Assembly: GCA_018267725.1 (NCBI GenBank)
Contig: JAFDXY010000015.1
Span: 157,733 to 221,732, forward strand
Reading direction: 5' to 3'
Source: Bacteroidota bacterium
GTDB lineage: Bacteria; Bacteroidota; Bacteroidia; Chitinophagales; Chitinophagaceae
Length of the DNA: 64,000 nt
Part shown: positions 47,155-55,918 of the stretch, in pieces
How positions within the stretch are numbered: position 1 is the first letter of the stretch
How the letters are laid out: each line of letters starts with the position of its first letter
Translations under genes and position numbers: made by a program
Notes under the pieces: generated by a model
What the model saw: only the letters and a program-made list of their open reading frames with translations
Databases searched by the model: none
Told to the model about the DNA's origin: nothing

Positions 47155-48348
47155 TTATTTAAGAATATTTTGTACTTGCAGTATAAGCATGGTTGGCTTT
47201 CCATTTCTTAATACTACCACTTTTGTTTTTTTGCCTGTGTTTTGTAAAGCTGTTCTAAATGCCTGAATATTTTTACTTACGTTATTATCAATAGAAAAAA
47301 TAATATCATTTTTTTTAAATCCTGCTCTATCTCCGGGAGAGCCGGGAATAATATCTATAACCGTTACAACATCATTCACTAAATAAATTCCTAACCCTGT
47401 ATAAGAATAATCAAATGCATCTGCAAAATGATTGTTTGGTTTTAAATAAATTTTTTGTTCTGGATAGTTTAAAACAACATTAAATCTTCTTAATAAATCA
47501 TTTCCAATCAAGCCACCTAAAAACGGATAATTGGTTACATTATATTCATCTGAAAAAATAAAAACCGGTACTTTTTTAAATTTATACGGACCAATAGCAA
47601 TTTCTTTTATAACAGTTGTTGTCATTAATTTTTTTCCGCCCAGCCCTTCAGCTTGTGTTGAATATAATTTTCTTTTTTTACTTATTAAATTATTTTCAGT
47701 TACAAAATCTTTAGAAAATAAAGCACACAATCCGGCACCTGTATCAAAAATTAATTTAGTTGATACAGATGCTTCATCTTTTACAATAAAGTTTTGCATA
47801 GCTAATGTAGAAAACTGTGGAGACATAAGATAACCACCTCTTGGATATTTAATAGAACCTGAATTATAAACATCTATTTTAAAATTATCATAATCAATAT
47901 ACACAACATATCTTCTTAAAAAAGAAAAACCAATAATGCCATCAATTTTTACGCCGTAAACACTTGTAAGTAATTCATAATCGTTAATATGAAAATCTAA
48001 ATTATCAATAGTTAATCCCGGAAGTTTTAAAGAATGATGATACGCAAAATCTACTTGCTTTAATCCTGCAATTCCTCTAATGGTTCTGTCTGAATGTTGT
48101 GTGGGTATTTTAAATTCTGCGATTGTTGAAGAGTCTAATGAAATTCCTCCGCTGCCTGTATCTAACACAAAGTTTAACGAATCGGGAATGGCATCAATTT
48201 TTGCTTTTACTATAATAATACCACCATTAAGCAACACAAAAGGAAAACTGGTTACACGTTTTGCTTGCGGTAATACAAATTCTTCTTGAGAAAAAAGAAA
48301 TTGAAATGCAATACAGAAGAATAAAAGGGTTACTATTTTCTTTTTCAT
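47155..48348 (-). CDS. Retropepsin-like aspartyl protease with PDZ domain
   Basis: 397 aa. Signal peptide MKKKIVTLLFFCIAFQFLFSQ. Two pepsin-like halves, each with an active-site DTG: FVLDTGSGG (Asp63) and IFDTGAGLC (about residue 200). A C-terminal PDZ domain (about 310-395, GLGIYLVNDVVTVIDIIPGSPGDRAGFKKNDII). Both DTGs in one chain means an intramolecular dimer. Probably periplasmic or surface. It starts a minus-strand group, divergent from mqnC. Confidence 0.88.
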   Translation of the reverse strand: MKKKIVTLLFFCIAFQFLFSQEEFVLPQAKRVTSFPFVLLNGGIIIVKAKIDAIPDSLNFVLDTGSGGISLDSSTIAEFKIPTQHSDRTIRGIAGLKQVDFAYHHSLKLPGLTIDNLDFHINDYELLTSVYGVKIDGIIGFSFLRRYVVYIDYDNFKIDVYNSGSIKYPRGGYLMSPQFSTLAMQNFIVKDEASVSTKLIFDTGAGLCALFSKDFVTENNLISKKRKLYSTQAEGLGGKKLMTTTVIKEIAIGPYKFKKVPVFIFSDEYNVTNYPFLGGLIGNDLLRRFNVVLNYPEQKIYLKPNNHFADAFDYSYTGLGIYLVNDVVTVIDIIPGSPGDRAGFKKNDIIFSIDNNVSKNIQAFRTALQNTGKKTKVVVLRNGKPTMLILQVQNILK

Positions 48349-48528
48349 CTGCAGGTTAAAGTTTTAACATAAAACTCAACAAAAAATATATGCTTTGTTT
48401 TATGCAGCGTTGTTTACAAATTCAATATACAGCAATCTTAACAGTATTGACAACAATCTTTACTCATTCGCTGTTTAGTTTATATGAATGGTTAAAAAGC
48501 TTGCTTCATTTGCAAAAACTTACATCCT

Positions 48529-48536
48529 TACCTTTG
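48529..48536 (+). promoter_or_regulatory. -7 promoter element of mqnC
   Basis: TACCTTTG is a full match to TAnnTTTG, 26 nt before the mqnC ATG. A TTTG lies 16 nt upstream, slightly too close for a standard -33 box. Confidence 0.5.
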
Positions 48537-48561
48537 CCTCTCTTTATAAATAGCAAGATAT

Positions 48562-49686
48562 ATGCAGCTGAACGATTTATACCAAAAAGCTTTACAGTTT
48601 GAATTTTTAACTATTGAAGAAGGCATGTTTTTATTTGAACATGCACCACTTACCGAATTAATGTTTGTAGCAGATGAATTAAAAAAAAAACAAGTACCAC
48701 ACGGGAAAGTAACTTGGCAAATTGATAGAAATGTAAACACCACCAATGTATGTATTGCCAATTGTAAGTTCTGTAATTTTTATAGAATTCCGGGACATGC
48801 AGAAGCATACATTACAGATATGAATACTTACAGAAAAAAAATTTCTGAAACTATTAAATATGGCGGAGACCAGTTGTTATTGCAAGGTGGTCATCACCCC
48901 GAATTAGGATTAGATTTTTATACCAATACCTTCAAACAAATAAAACAAGAATTTCCTACCATAAAATTACATGCACTTGGCCCACCAGAAGTTGCACATA
49001 TTACTAAGCTTGAAAAAAGCACACACAAAGAAGTTTTAACTGCATTAAAAGAAGCAGGCATGGATTCTTTACCCGGTGCAGGTGCAGAAATTTTAGTTGA
49101 TAGAGTAAGAAGATTAATAAGCAAAGGAAAATGCGGTGCAGATGAATGGTTGGCAATTATGCACGAAGCTCATAAATTAAACATTACAACATCTGCAACT
49201 ATGATGTTTGGGCATGTTGAAACAATTGAAGAACGCTTTATACATTTAACAAGAATAAGAGAAGTGCAAGCAATGAAACCCGCAGAGGCAAAAGGTTTTC
49301 TTGCATTTATTCCGTGGACGTTTCAAGATGTTGATACCTTGCTTACTAAAATTCGTGGTGTACATAATTTAACTACGCCAGATGAATATATAAGAATGAT
49401 TGCCATAAGCAGAATAATGTTACCCAATATTAAAAACATTCAAGCAAGTTGGTTAACAGTTGGTAAACAAACAGCACAAATTTGTTTACAAGCCGGTGCT
49501 AATGATTTTGGAAGTATTATGATAGAAGAAAATGTTGTAAGTGCAGCAGGGGCTCCGCATAGGTTTACTTACAAATCAATACAACAAGCTATTAAAGAAG
49601 CAGGCTTTGAACCGCAACTGCGTAATCAACAATATGAATGGAGAGCAATTCCTGAAACTATTCAAGAACAAACAATTGATTATTAA
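48562..49686 (+). CDS. mqnC: Cyclic dehypoxanthinyl futalosine synthase (radical SAM)
   Basis: 374 aa. Radical SAM cysteines Cys64, Cys68 and Cys71 in CIANCKFC. Further motifs: YGGDQLLLQGGHHPELG, LPGAGAEILVDRVRR, ATMMFGHVET, FIPWTFQ, and the late SIMIEENVVSAAGAPH. It cyclises dehypoxanthine futalosine in the futalosine route to menaquinone. Distinguished from MqnE by the DRNVNTTNVC context and the C-terminal GANDFG. A -7 box lies just upstream. Confidence 0.9.
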   Translation: MQLNDLYQKALQFEFLTIEEGMFLFEHAPLTELMFVADELKKKQVPHGKVTWQIDRNVNTTNVCIANCKFCNFYRIPGHAEAYITDMNTYRKKISETIKYGGDQLLLQGGHHPELGLDFYTNTFKQIKQEFPTIKLHALGPPEVAHITKLEKSTHKEVLTALKEAGMDSLPGAGAEILVDRVRRLISKGKCGADEWLAIMHEAHKLNITTSATMMFGHVETIEERFIHLTRIREVQAMKPAEAKGFLAFIPWTFQDVDTLLTKIRGVHNLTTPDEYIRMIAISRIMLPNIKNIQASWLTVGKQTAQICLQAGANDFGSIMIEENVVSAAGAPHRFTYKSIQQAIKEAGFEPQLRNQQYEWRAIPETIQEQTIDY

Positions 49687-49694
49687 CTATTTTT

Positions 49695-49982
49695 ATGGGT
49701 AAGTTGCTTATTTTACTGAAATATGTTTTCCTTGTATATAGTATTGATATTAATGAAACAAGAAAACACATTCATGTAACATATAACATTGCAGGGTACA
49801 AACAGTCTTGTAAATTTTGGTTAGAGCCTGAAGTTGAATTAGATGAAAATAAAAAAGGTAATTTTACAGAAATTGAATTAAGAGAAATTAAGAAATTGAT
49901 AGAAGAAAATTTTGATGTTCTTTTAAACCAGTTACAACTTTTTTATGAAGGCAAAACTGTGAAATCAATAAAAAAAATATGA
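49695..49982 (+). CDS. DUF4160 protein
   Basis: 95 aa. The pattern RKHIHVTYNIAGYKQSCKFWLEPEVEL and FTEIELREIKKLIEENFDVLL is the DUF4160 core; in this family the histidines after RKH/H are conserved. Often paired with a DUF2442 gene, as here, with a 4-nt overlap. Such pairs are proposed toxin-antitoxin-like modules, but this is not proven. Starts 8 nt after mqnC. Confidence 0.8.
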   Translation: MGKLLILLKYVFLVYSIDINETRKHIHVTYNIAGYKQSCKFWLEPEVELDENKKGNFTEIELREIKKLIEENFDVLLNQLQLFYEGKTVKSIKKI

Positions 49983-50212
49983 CACCAATTGCAACACTAC
50001 CCAATATAAAAAGCGTTGAATTTATGAATAGTTCAGTTTTGTTTGTTCATTTAAGCAACGATAGAACTTTCTTAGTTCCGTTAGAAAAATTTCCTGCCAT
50101 AAAAAATCTTTCATCAGAAGAAAAAAAGCAATTTGAAATTATTGATGGAAGCTACCTTTCTTTTATAGCTATTGATGAAGTTTACAGCATTGAAGAATTA
50201 ATAGGAATTTAA
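49979..50212 (+). CDS. DUF2442 protein
   Basis: 77 aa. VEFMNSSVLFVHLSNDRTFLVPLEKFPAIKNLSSEEKKQFEII is the DUF2442 fold (two strands and a turn, then P-x-L-x3-A). Overlaps DUF4160 by 4 nt (ATGA). Likely partner of that gene. Confidence 0.82.
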   Translation: MTPIATLPNIKSVEFMNSSVLFVHLSNDRTFLVPLEKFPAIKNLSSEEKKQFEIIDGSYLSFIAIDEVYSIEELIGI

Positions 50213-50253
50213 TATCATTTAATTTACTAATATTTATTTAAAAGTTCGTAAAT

Positions 50254-51444
50254 ATGAACTCAAAATTTGTTACCAGAATACAAACCGAATTAGCTGAAAT
50301 AGAATCAGCGGGCTTATTTAAAAAAGAAAGAATAATATCCAGTGAACAAGGTGCAGAAATTATAGTAAACGGAAAAACTGTTTTAAATTTTTGTGCCAAT
50401 AATTATTTGGGTTTGTCATCTCATCCAAAAGTTATTGAAGCTGCACACAAAGCAATTGATAGCCATGGTTATGGAATGAGTAGTGTTCGTTTTATTTGTG
50501 GTACACAAGATATTCATAAAGAGTTAGAACAGAAGATTGCAAAATTTTTAGGCACAGAAGATACCATTTTATATGCAGCAGCTTTTGATGCAAATGGTGG
50601 CGTGTTTGAACCATTGTTTAATGAACAAGATGCCATAATTAGTGATGCTCTTAATCATGCAAGTATTATTGATGGTGTTCGTTTATGTAAAGCTCAACGT
50701 TACAGATACGAACATAACAATATGGAAGATTTAGAAAATAAATTAAAAGAAACTCAGAACTTAAGAAGTAGAATTATTGTAACAGATGGAAGTTTTAGTA
50801 TGGATGGAACGATTGCACAGTTAGATAAAATTTGCGATTTAGCAGATAAGTATGATGCAATTGTAATGATTGATGAATGTCACTCTTCAGGGTTTTTAGG
50901 AAAAACAGGAAGAGGTACACATGAATATAGAAATGTAATGGGAAGAATAGATATTATTACAGGAACTTTAGGTAAAGCATTAGGCGGAGCAAGTGGCGGT
51001 TTTACAAGCGGAAGAAAAGAAATTATAGAAATGCTTCGTCAGCGTTCACGCCCCTATCTTTTCTCAAACACAGTAGCACCAAGCATTGTAGGAGCAAGCA
51101 TTGCTGTATTAGATATGCTATCATCAACAACAGAATTAAGAGATAAATTAGAATTCAATACAAAATATTTCAGAACAAAAATGACCGAAGCTGGATTTGA
51201 TATAAAACCCGGCGACCATCCTATTGTACCAATAATGTTATACGATGCAGTTATTGCACAAACATTTGCAGCCAAGTTATTAGAGGAAGGTGTGTATGTT
51301 ATAGGATTCTTTTATCCTGTTGTGGCAAAAGGTTTAGCACGTATTCGTGTACAATTAAGTGCAGCACACACACAACAACATTTAGATAAAGCCATTGCAG
51401 CATTTACAAAAGTTGGAAAGGAATTAGATGTATTAAAAAATTAA
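50254..51444 (+). CDS. kbl: Glycine C-acetyltransferase (2-amino-3-ketobutyrate CoA ligase)
   Basis: 396 aa, normal length. PLP enzyme of threonine breakdown that joins glycine and acetyl-CoA reversibly. Motifs: NFCANNYLGLSSHP, GMSSVRFICGTQDIHKELE, VTDGSFSMDG, MIDECHSSG, and the PLP lysine in GTLGKALGGASGG. The C-terminal FFYPVVAKGLARIRVQLSA is characteristic of Kbl. No threonine dehydrogenase gene is adjacent. Confidence 0.92.
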   Translation: MNSKFVTRIQTELAEIESAGLFKKERIISSEQGAEIIVNGKTVLNFCANNYLGLSSHPKVIEAAHKAIDSHGYGMSSVRFICGTQDIHKELEQKIAKFLGTEDTILYAAAFDANGGVFEPLFNEQDAIISDALNHASIIDGVRLCKAQRYRYEHNNMEDLENKLKETQNLRSRIIVTDGSFSMDGTIAQLDKICDLADKYDAIVMIDECHSSGFLGKTGRGTHEYRNVMGRIDIITGTLGKALGGASGGFTSGRKEIIEMLRQRSRPYLFSNTVAPSIVGASIAVLDMLSSTTELRDKLEFNTKYFRTKMTEAGFDIKPGDHPIVPIMLYDAVIAQTFAAKLLEEGVYVIGFFYPVVAKGLARIRVQLSAAHTQQHLDKAIAAFTKVGKELDVLKN

Positions 51445-51647
51445 ACTGATATTATATTTTTTAGGTTGCCGAAAAACCGTTCTAAGCAATTATCTTTTTT
51501 AAAAAGAAATAGAAATTTCTGTATTCTAACCTTCTTAAAATTTTAATAAAGAAGGCTTAGTATTATACTTATGGTTTATTTAATTTTATTTACACAATAA
51601 AATTATTTGTTATTTTATTTTCTGTAAATTTAACTTCCCCAATTAGT

Positions 51648-51731
51648 ATTAAAATAAAAATGCCACCGTTAAAGTCGATGGCAACTTAATGTTTACACAA
51701 CGGAATAATCCTTATTGTGATTTGCTTCAAC
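51648..51731 (-). ncRNA. Candidate tracrRNA, divergent from cas9
   Basis: On the plus strand, ATTGTGATTTGCTTCAA (51714-51730) repeats the start of the CRISPR repeat (GTTGTGATTTGCTTTCAA) with one substitution and one missing T. The minus-strand transcript therefore has an anti-repeat able to form about 17 bp with crRNA. After it come AAGGATTATTCC (a small nexus hairpin), CGTTGTG, and a terminator with stem GCCATCG/CGGTGGC (51676-51682 and 51662-51668) and a T-rich end. A -7 box lies just upstream. The 5' end is estimated. Confidence 0.8.
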
Positions 51732-51732
51732 G

Positions 51733-51740
51733 CAAATATA
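51733..51740 (-). promoter_or_regulatory. -7 promoter element of the tracrRNA
   Basis: On the minus strand 51740-51733 reads TATATTTG, a full match to TAnnTTTG. A start 5-7 nt downstream would fall at the beginning of the anti-repeat. No clear -33 TTTG at the ideal distance. Confidence 0.55.
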
Positions 51741-51759
51741 AAATATAAAACAAATTATT

Positions 51760-54700
51760 ATGAAAAAAATTTTAGGGCTTGATTTAGGAACAACTTCTAT
51801 CGGTTGGGCTTTTGTGAGAGAAGCTGAAAGTGAAAATGAAAAATCATCAATAGAAAGAATTGGTGTAAGGGTTAATCCACTTACAACAGATGAACAAACA
51901 GATTTTGAAAAAGGTAAAACTATTTCATCAAATGCAGACAGAACATTAAAACGTGGTGCTAGAAGAAATTTGGATAGATATAAGCAGAGGCGAAAAAATT
52001 TAATAAATGTTTTGTTGAAAGCAAACATTATTATCAAAGAAACTGTATTAGCAGAAAATGAAAAAAATACTACACACTCTACTTATTTATTAAGGGCAAA
52101 AGCCGCAACCAATGAAATTGCAAAAGAAGATTTTGCAAAAGTACTGTTGATGATTAATAAAAAGCGTGGCTACAAAAGCAGCCGTAAAGCAAAGAATGAA
52201 GATGAAGGGCAAATAATAGATGGAATGGCTGTTGCAAAAACTTTGTATGATGAAAATATTACACCTGGACAATACTGTTATCAAATATTAAAGCAAGGCA
52301 AAAAGTATTTGCCTGATTTTTATAGAAGTGATTTAAAAGCTGAGTTTGAAAAGGTTTGGACAACACAACGCAAATTTTATCCTGAAGTATTAACAGATGA
52401 ATTAAAAAAAGAGTTAAATGATAAGGGACAAAAAGCAACTATTGCAATTTTTATTTCTAAAGCAAAAATTTATGCTGCTGAAAATAAGAATGGTACAAAG
52501 GATGAAAAAAGATTGAAACTTTATGAATGGCGAAGTAAAGCTATTACAGGGCAATTAAAAATTGAAGAAGTTGCCAGTGTTATTACAGAAATAAATAATA
52601 ATCTTAATAGCTCAAGTGGCTACTTAGGTGCAATTAGCGATAGAAGTAAAGAACTGTATTTTAATAAACAAACTATTGGAGAGTATTTATACAATCAATT
52701 AAAATACAATCCACATACAAGAGCAAAAGGACAAGTATTTTATAGACAAGATTATTTAGATGAATTTGATACTATTTGGGAAACGCAAGCAAAATTTCAT
52801 AAAGAACTTACACCAGAATTAAAAGCAGAAGTAAGAGATATTATTATTTTCTATCAACGAAAACTTAAGTCTCAAAAAGGATTGGTAAGTTTTTGTGAAT
52901 TTGAAAGTAAAACTATTGAAGCCATTGAAAATGGTAAAGCCAAGCAAAAAAATATTGGCTATAAAGTAGCACCAAAGTCATCGCCATTATTTCAAGAATT
53001 TAAAATATGGCAGAACTTACACAATGTAAAAGCACAAAATAAAATTACCAAAGAAATACTGTTGTTGAATGATAAAGCAAAGCAAGATTTGTTTTTTGAA
53101 TTGAATATTAAGGGCAATTTAGATAAAAAATATATTGTAGAATTTTTGGGATATAAAAACAATGAATGGGAATTAAATTATAGTTCTATTGAAGGCAACA
53201 GAACAAACAAAGCATTGTATGATGTATTTGAAAAAATTATTCAAGCAGAAGGGAGTGAAGAAATTGATTTTGCTTCAATATCCGCAAGTCAAATAAAATC
53301 AATTGTTCAAGATTTTTTAAAAGTATCAAATATTGATACATATATTCTTGAATTTAATGCAGAGCTTCAAGGCAAAACTTTTGAGCAACAATCATCTTAT
53401 CAACTTTGGCATTTACTATATTCTTATCAAGAAGATGATTCTAAAACAGGTAATGAAAAATTAATTCAGTTATTACAAAAGAAATTCAATTTTAAAAAAG
53501 AATATGCACAAATGCTTTCTAATATTAGCTTTCAGCAAGATTATGGGAATCTTAGTGCAAAAGCAATGCGTAAAATATTCCCTTTTATAAAAGAGTTTGA
53601 ATATAGTGAAGCTTGTGAAAAAGTAGGTTATAATCATTCTTCATCAAAAACAAAAAAAGAAAATGATGAAAGAATTTTAAAAGATGGTTTAACTATTCTT
53701 CCTAAAAACAGTTTGCGAAATCCTGTTGTAGAAAAAATTTTAAACCAAATGGTAAATGTAGTTAATGCAATTATTGCAGACACAACTCTTGGTAAACCAG
53801 ATGAAATAAGAATTGAATTGGCAAGAGAATTAAAGAAGAATGCCAAGGAAAGAGCAGAAATGTCAACCAATATTAATGCTGCAAAAACTTTACACGATGG
53901 AATAATAATAAAATTGCAAAATGAATTTGGAATTAAAAATCCTACACGAAATGATATTATAAGATATAAGTTGTATGATGAGTTAAAAGGCAATGGACAT
54001 CATACTTTATATTCTAATACCTATATACCTCAAGAAAAATTATTTAGTAAAGAATTTGATATAGAACACATCATACCAAAAAGTAGATTATTTGATGATA
54101 GTTTCAGTAATAAAACATTGGAAACAAGGTTTCATAATGATAAAAAAGGAGATGACACAGCAGTAGATTTTATTGAAAGATTTTTTGGTGTTGATGGATT
54201 AGACCAATACAAAAAGAGAATTGAAATGATGTTTAAACTAAAGGAAAACCCAATAAGCAAAACCAAATATAAAAAGCTATTGATGAAAGGAAGTGAAATT
54301 GGCAAAGGCTTTATAGAAAGAGATTTGAGAGATAGTCAATATATAGCCAAAAAAGCAAAATCAATGTTGGAAGAAATCTGTAGAACTGTTGTTACAACAA
54401 CAGGGAGTATTACAGATAGATTGAGAGAAGATTGGGGCTTAATAAATATTATGCAAGAATTAAATTTTGATAAATACAAAAAATTAGGTTTAATAGAAAC
54501 AATAGAGATGAAAGATGGAAACACTAAAGAAAGAATAGCTGATTGGACAAAAAGAAACGACCATCGCCATCATGCAATGGATGCTTTAACTGTTGCATTT
54601 ACAAAACATAATCACATACAATATTTGAATTATTTGAATGCAAGAAAAGATGAAAGCAGCAAAATGCACGGCAATGTTATAGCCATTGAATCTAAAGAAA

Positions 54701-55908
54701 CAGAAATGGTTACAGAAGATAATGGAAACAAAAAAAGAAAGTTCAAATTACCAGTAAACAACTTTAGAGAAGAAGCAAAAAAACAATTAGAAAATGTTTT
54801 AGTTTCTATTAAAGCAAAAAATAAAGTAGTTACTAAAAATAAGAATAAAATTCAAACAAATAATGGCGAGAAAGTAAAAACAGAATTAACGCCAAGAGGG
54901 CAACTGCATAAAGAAACTGTATATGGAAAGCTGCAACAGTATGCAACCAAACTTGAAAAACTGGGTGCAAAGTTTGATGAGGAAACTATTTTAAAAGTTG
55001 CCAAACCAAAAGAAAGAGAAGCATTACTAAAGCGTTTAAAAGAAAATAACAATGATCCTAAAAAAGCATTTACTGGGAAAAATAGTTTAGATAAAAATCC
55101 CATTTATTTAGATATTGAAAAGAAAATAAAACTTGATGAAAAAATAAAATTGGTTGTACTTGAAGATGATTATACTATTAGAAAAGACGTTACACCAGGT
55201 TTAAAAATTGATAAAGTAATCGATGTAGGTATTAGAAAAAAATTAGAAAAACGCTTAGAAGAATTTAATGGTAACTCTAAAGAAGCATTTAGCAATTTAG
55301 AAAAAAATCCTATTTGGTTGAATGAAGAAAAAGGCATTGTCATAAAAAGAGTAACAATTAGTGGTATTAAAAATGCAGAAGCATTGCATACTAAAAAAAA
55401 TCATTTAGGTAATGAAATTTTTGATAAAGATGGAAAACATATTCCTATTGATTTTGTAAGCACTGGCAACAATCATCATGTTGCTATTTATCAAGATAAT
55501 GAAGGTAACCTTCAAGAAAAAGTAGTTTCATTTTATGAAGCAGTTGCAAGAGCTAAACAACAATTAACAGTTATTGATAAAACATATAATGAGCATTTAG
55601 GTTGGAAATTTTTGTTTACAATGAAACAGAATGAATATTTTGTTTTTCCATCAGATGGCTTTAATCCAAAAGATATCGATATATTAAACCCTAAAAATTA
55701 TAGCCTAATAAGTAAAAATTTATTTAGGGTTCAAAAAATTGCTACAAAGAATTATATGTTCAGACACCATTTAGAAACGAATGTTGAAGAAAAAAAAGAA
55801 TTGGTTAATCTAGCATTTATTAATATAAGAAGCACAAACCCACTTAAAAATATAATCAAAGTTCGTATTAACCATATTGGTCAAATTGTAAAAGTTGGAG
55901 AATATTAA
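51760..55908 (+). CDS. cas9: Type II-C Cas9 nuclease
   Basis: 1382 aa. RuvC-I with Asp8 (LGLDLGTTSIGWA), arginine-rich bridge helix at about 63-80 (RTLKRGARRNLDRYKQRRKN), REC lobe to about 680, RuvC-II Glu686 (IRIELARELK), HNH with Asp767, His770 and Asn793 (FDIEHIIPKS), RuvC-III His938 and Asp941 (HRHHAMDA). The C-terminal part has two similar units ending NPIYLD (about 1118) and NPIWLN (about 1185), then the Bacteroidota motif STGNNHHVAIY. All catalytic residues are present, so it should be active. Type II-C because only cas1 and cas2 accompany it, with no csn2 or cas4. The HIRAN gene starts 10 nt later. Confidence 0.97.
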   Translation: MKKILGLDLGTTSIGWAFVREAESENEKSSIERIGVRVNPLTTDEQTDFEKGKTISSNADRTLKRGARRNLDRYKQRRKNLINVLLKANIIIKETVLAENEKNTTHSTYLLRAKAATNEIAKEDFAKVLLMINKKRGYKSSRKAKNEDEGQIIDGMAVAKTLYDENITPGQYCYQILKQGKKYLPDFYRSDLKAEFEKVWTTQRKFYPEVLTDELKKELNDKGQKATIAIFISKAKIYAAENKNGTKDEKRLKLYEWRSKAITGQLKIEEVASVITEINNNLNSSSGYLGAISDRSKELYFNKQTIGEYLYNQLKYNPHTRAKGQVFYRQDYLDEFDTIWETQAKFHKELTPELKAEVRDIIIFYQRKLKSQKGLVSFCEFESKTIEAIENGKAKQKNIGYKVAPKSSPLFQEFKIWQNLHNVKAQNKITKEILLLNDKAKQDLFFELNIKGNLDKKYIVEFLGYKNNEWELNYSSIEGNRTNKALYDVFEKIIQAEGSEEIDFASISASQIKSIVQDFLKVSNIDTYILEFNAELQGKTFEQQSSYQLWHLLYSYQEDDSKTGNEKLIQLLQKKFNFKKEYAQMLSNISFQQDYGNLSAKAMRKIFPFIKEFEYSEACEKVGYNHSSSKTKKENDERILKDGLTILPKNSLRNPVVEKILNQMVNVVNAIIADTTLGKPDEIRIELARELKKNAKERAEMSTNINAAKTLHDGIIIKLQNEFGIKNPTRNDIIRYKLYDELKGNGHHTLYSNTYIPQEKLFSKEFDIEHIIPKSRLFDDSFSNKTLETRFHNDKKGDDTAVDFIERFFGVDGLDQYKKRIEMMFKLKENPISKTKYKKLLMKGSEIGKGFIERDLRDSQYIAKKAKSMLEEICRTVVTTTGSITDRLREDWGLINIMQELNFDKYKKLGLIETIEMKDGNTKERIADWTKRNDHRHHAMDALTVAFTKHNHIQYLNYLNARKDESSKMHGNVIAIESKETEMVTEDNGNKKRKFKLPVNNFREEAKKQLENVLVSIKAKNKVVTKNKNKIQTNNGEKVKTELTPRGQLHKETVYGKLQQYATKLEKLGAKFDEETILKVAKPKEREALLKRLKENNNDPKKAFTGKNSLDKNPIYLDIEKKIKLDEKIKLVVLEDDYTIRKDVTPGLKIDKVIDVGIRKKLEKRLEEFNGNSKEAFSNLEKNPIWLNEEKGIVIKRVTISGIKNAEALHTKKNHLGNEIFDKDGKHIPIDFVSTGNNHHVAIYQDNEGNLQEKVVSFYEAVARAKQQLTVIDKTYNEHLGWKFLFTMKQNEYFVFPSDGFNPKDIDILNPKNYSLISKNLFRVQKIATKNYMFRHHLETNVEEKKELVNLAFINIRSTNPLKNIIKVRINHIGQIVKVGEY

Positions 55909-55918
55909 AAGTACGCTT

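Noticed and set aside
51693..52037. Minus-strand frame overlapping the tracrRNA and the cas9 start
   Set aside because: It is the shadow of cas9 and runs through the tracrRNA anti-repeat; no family resemblance.
55895..55918. Longer start of the HIRAN gene inside cas9
   Set aside because: It needs a TTG and an overlap with cas9; the ATG at 55919 gives a good start 10 nt after the cas9 stop.
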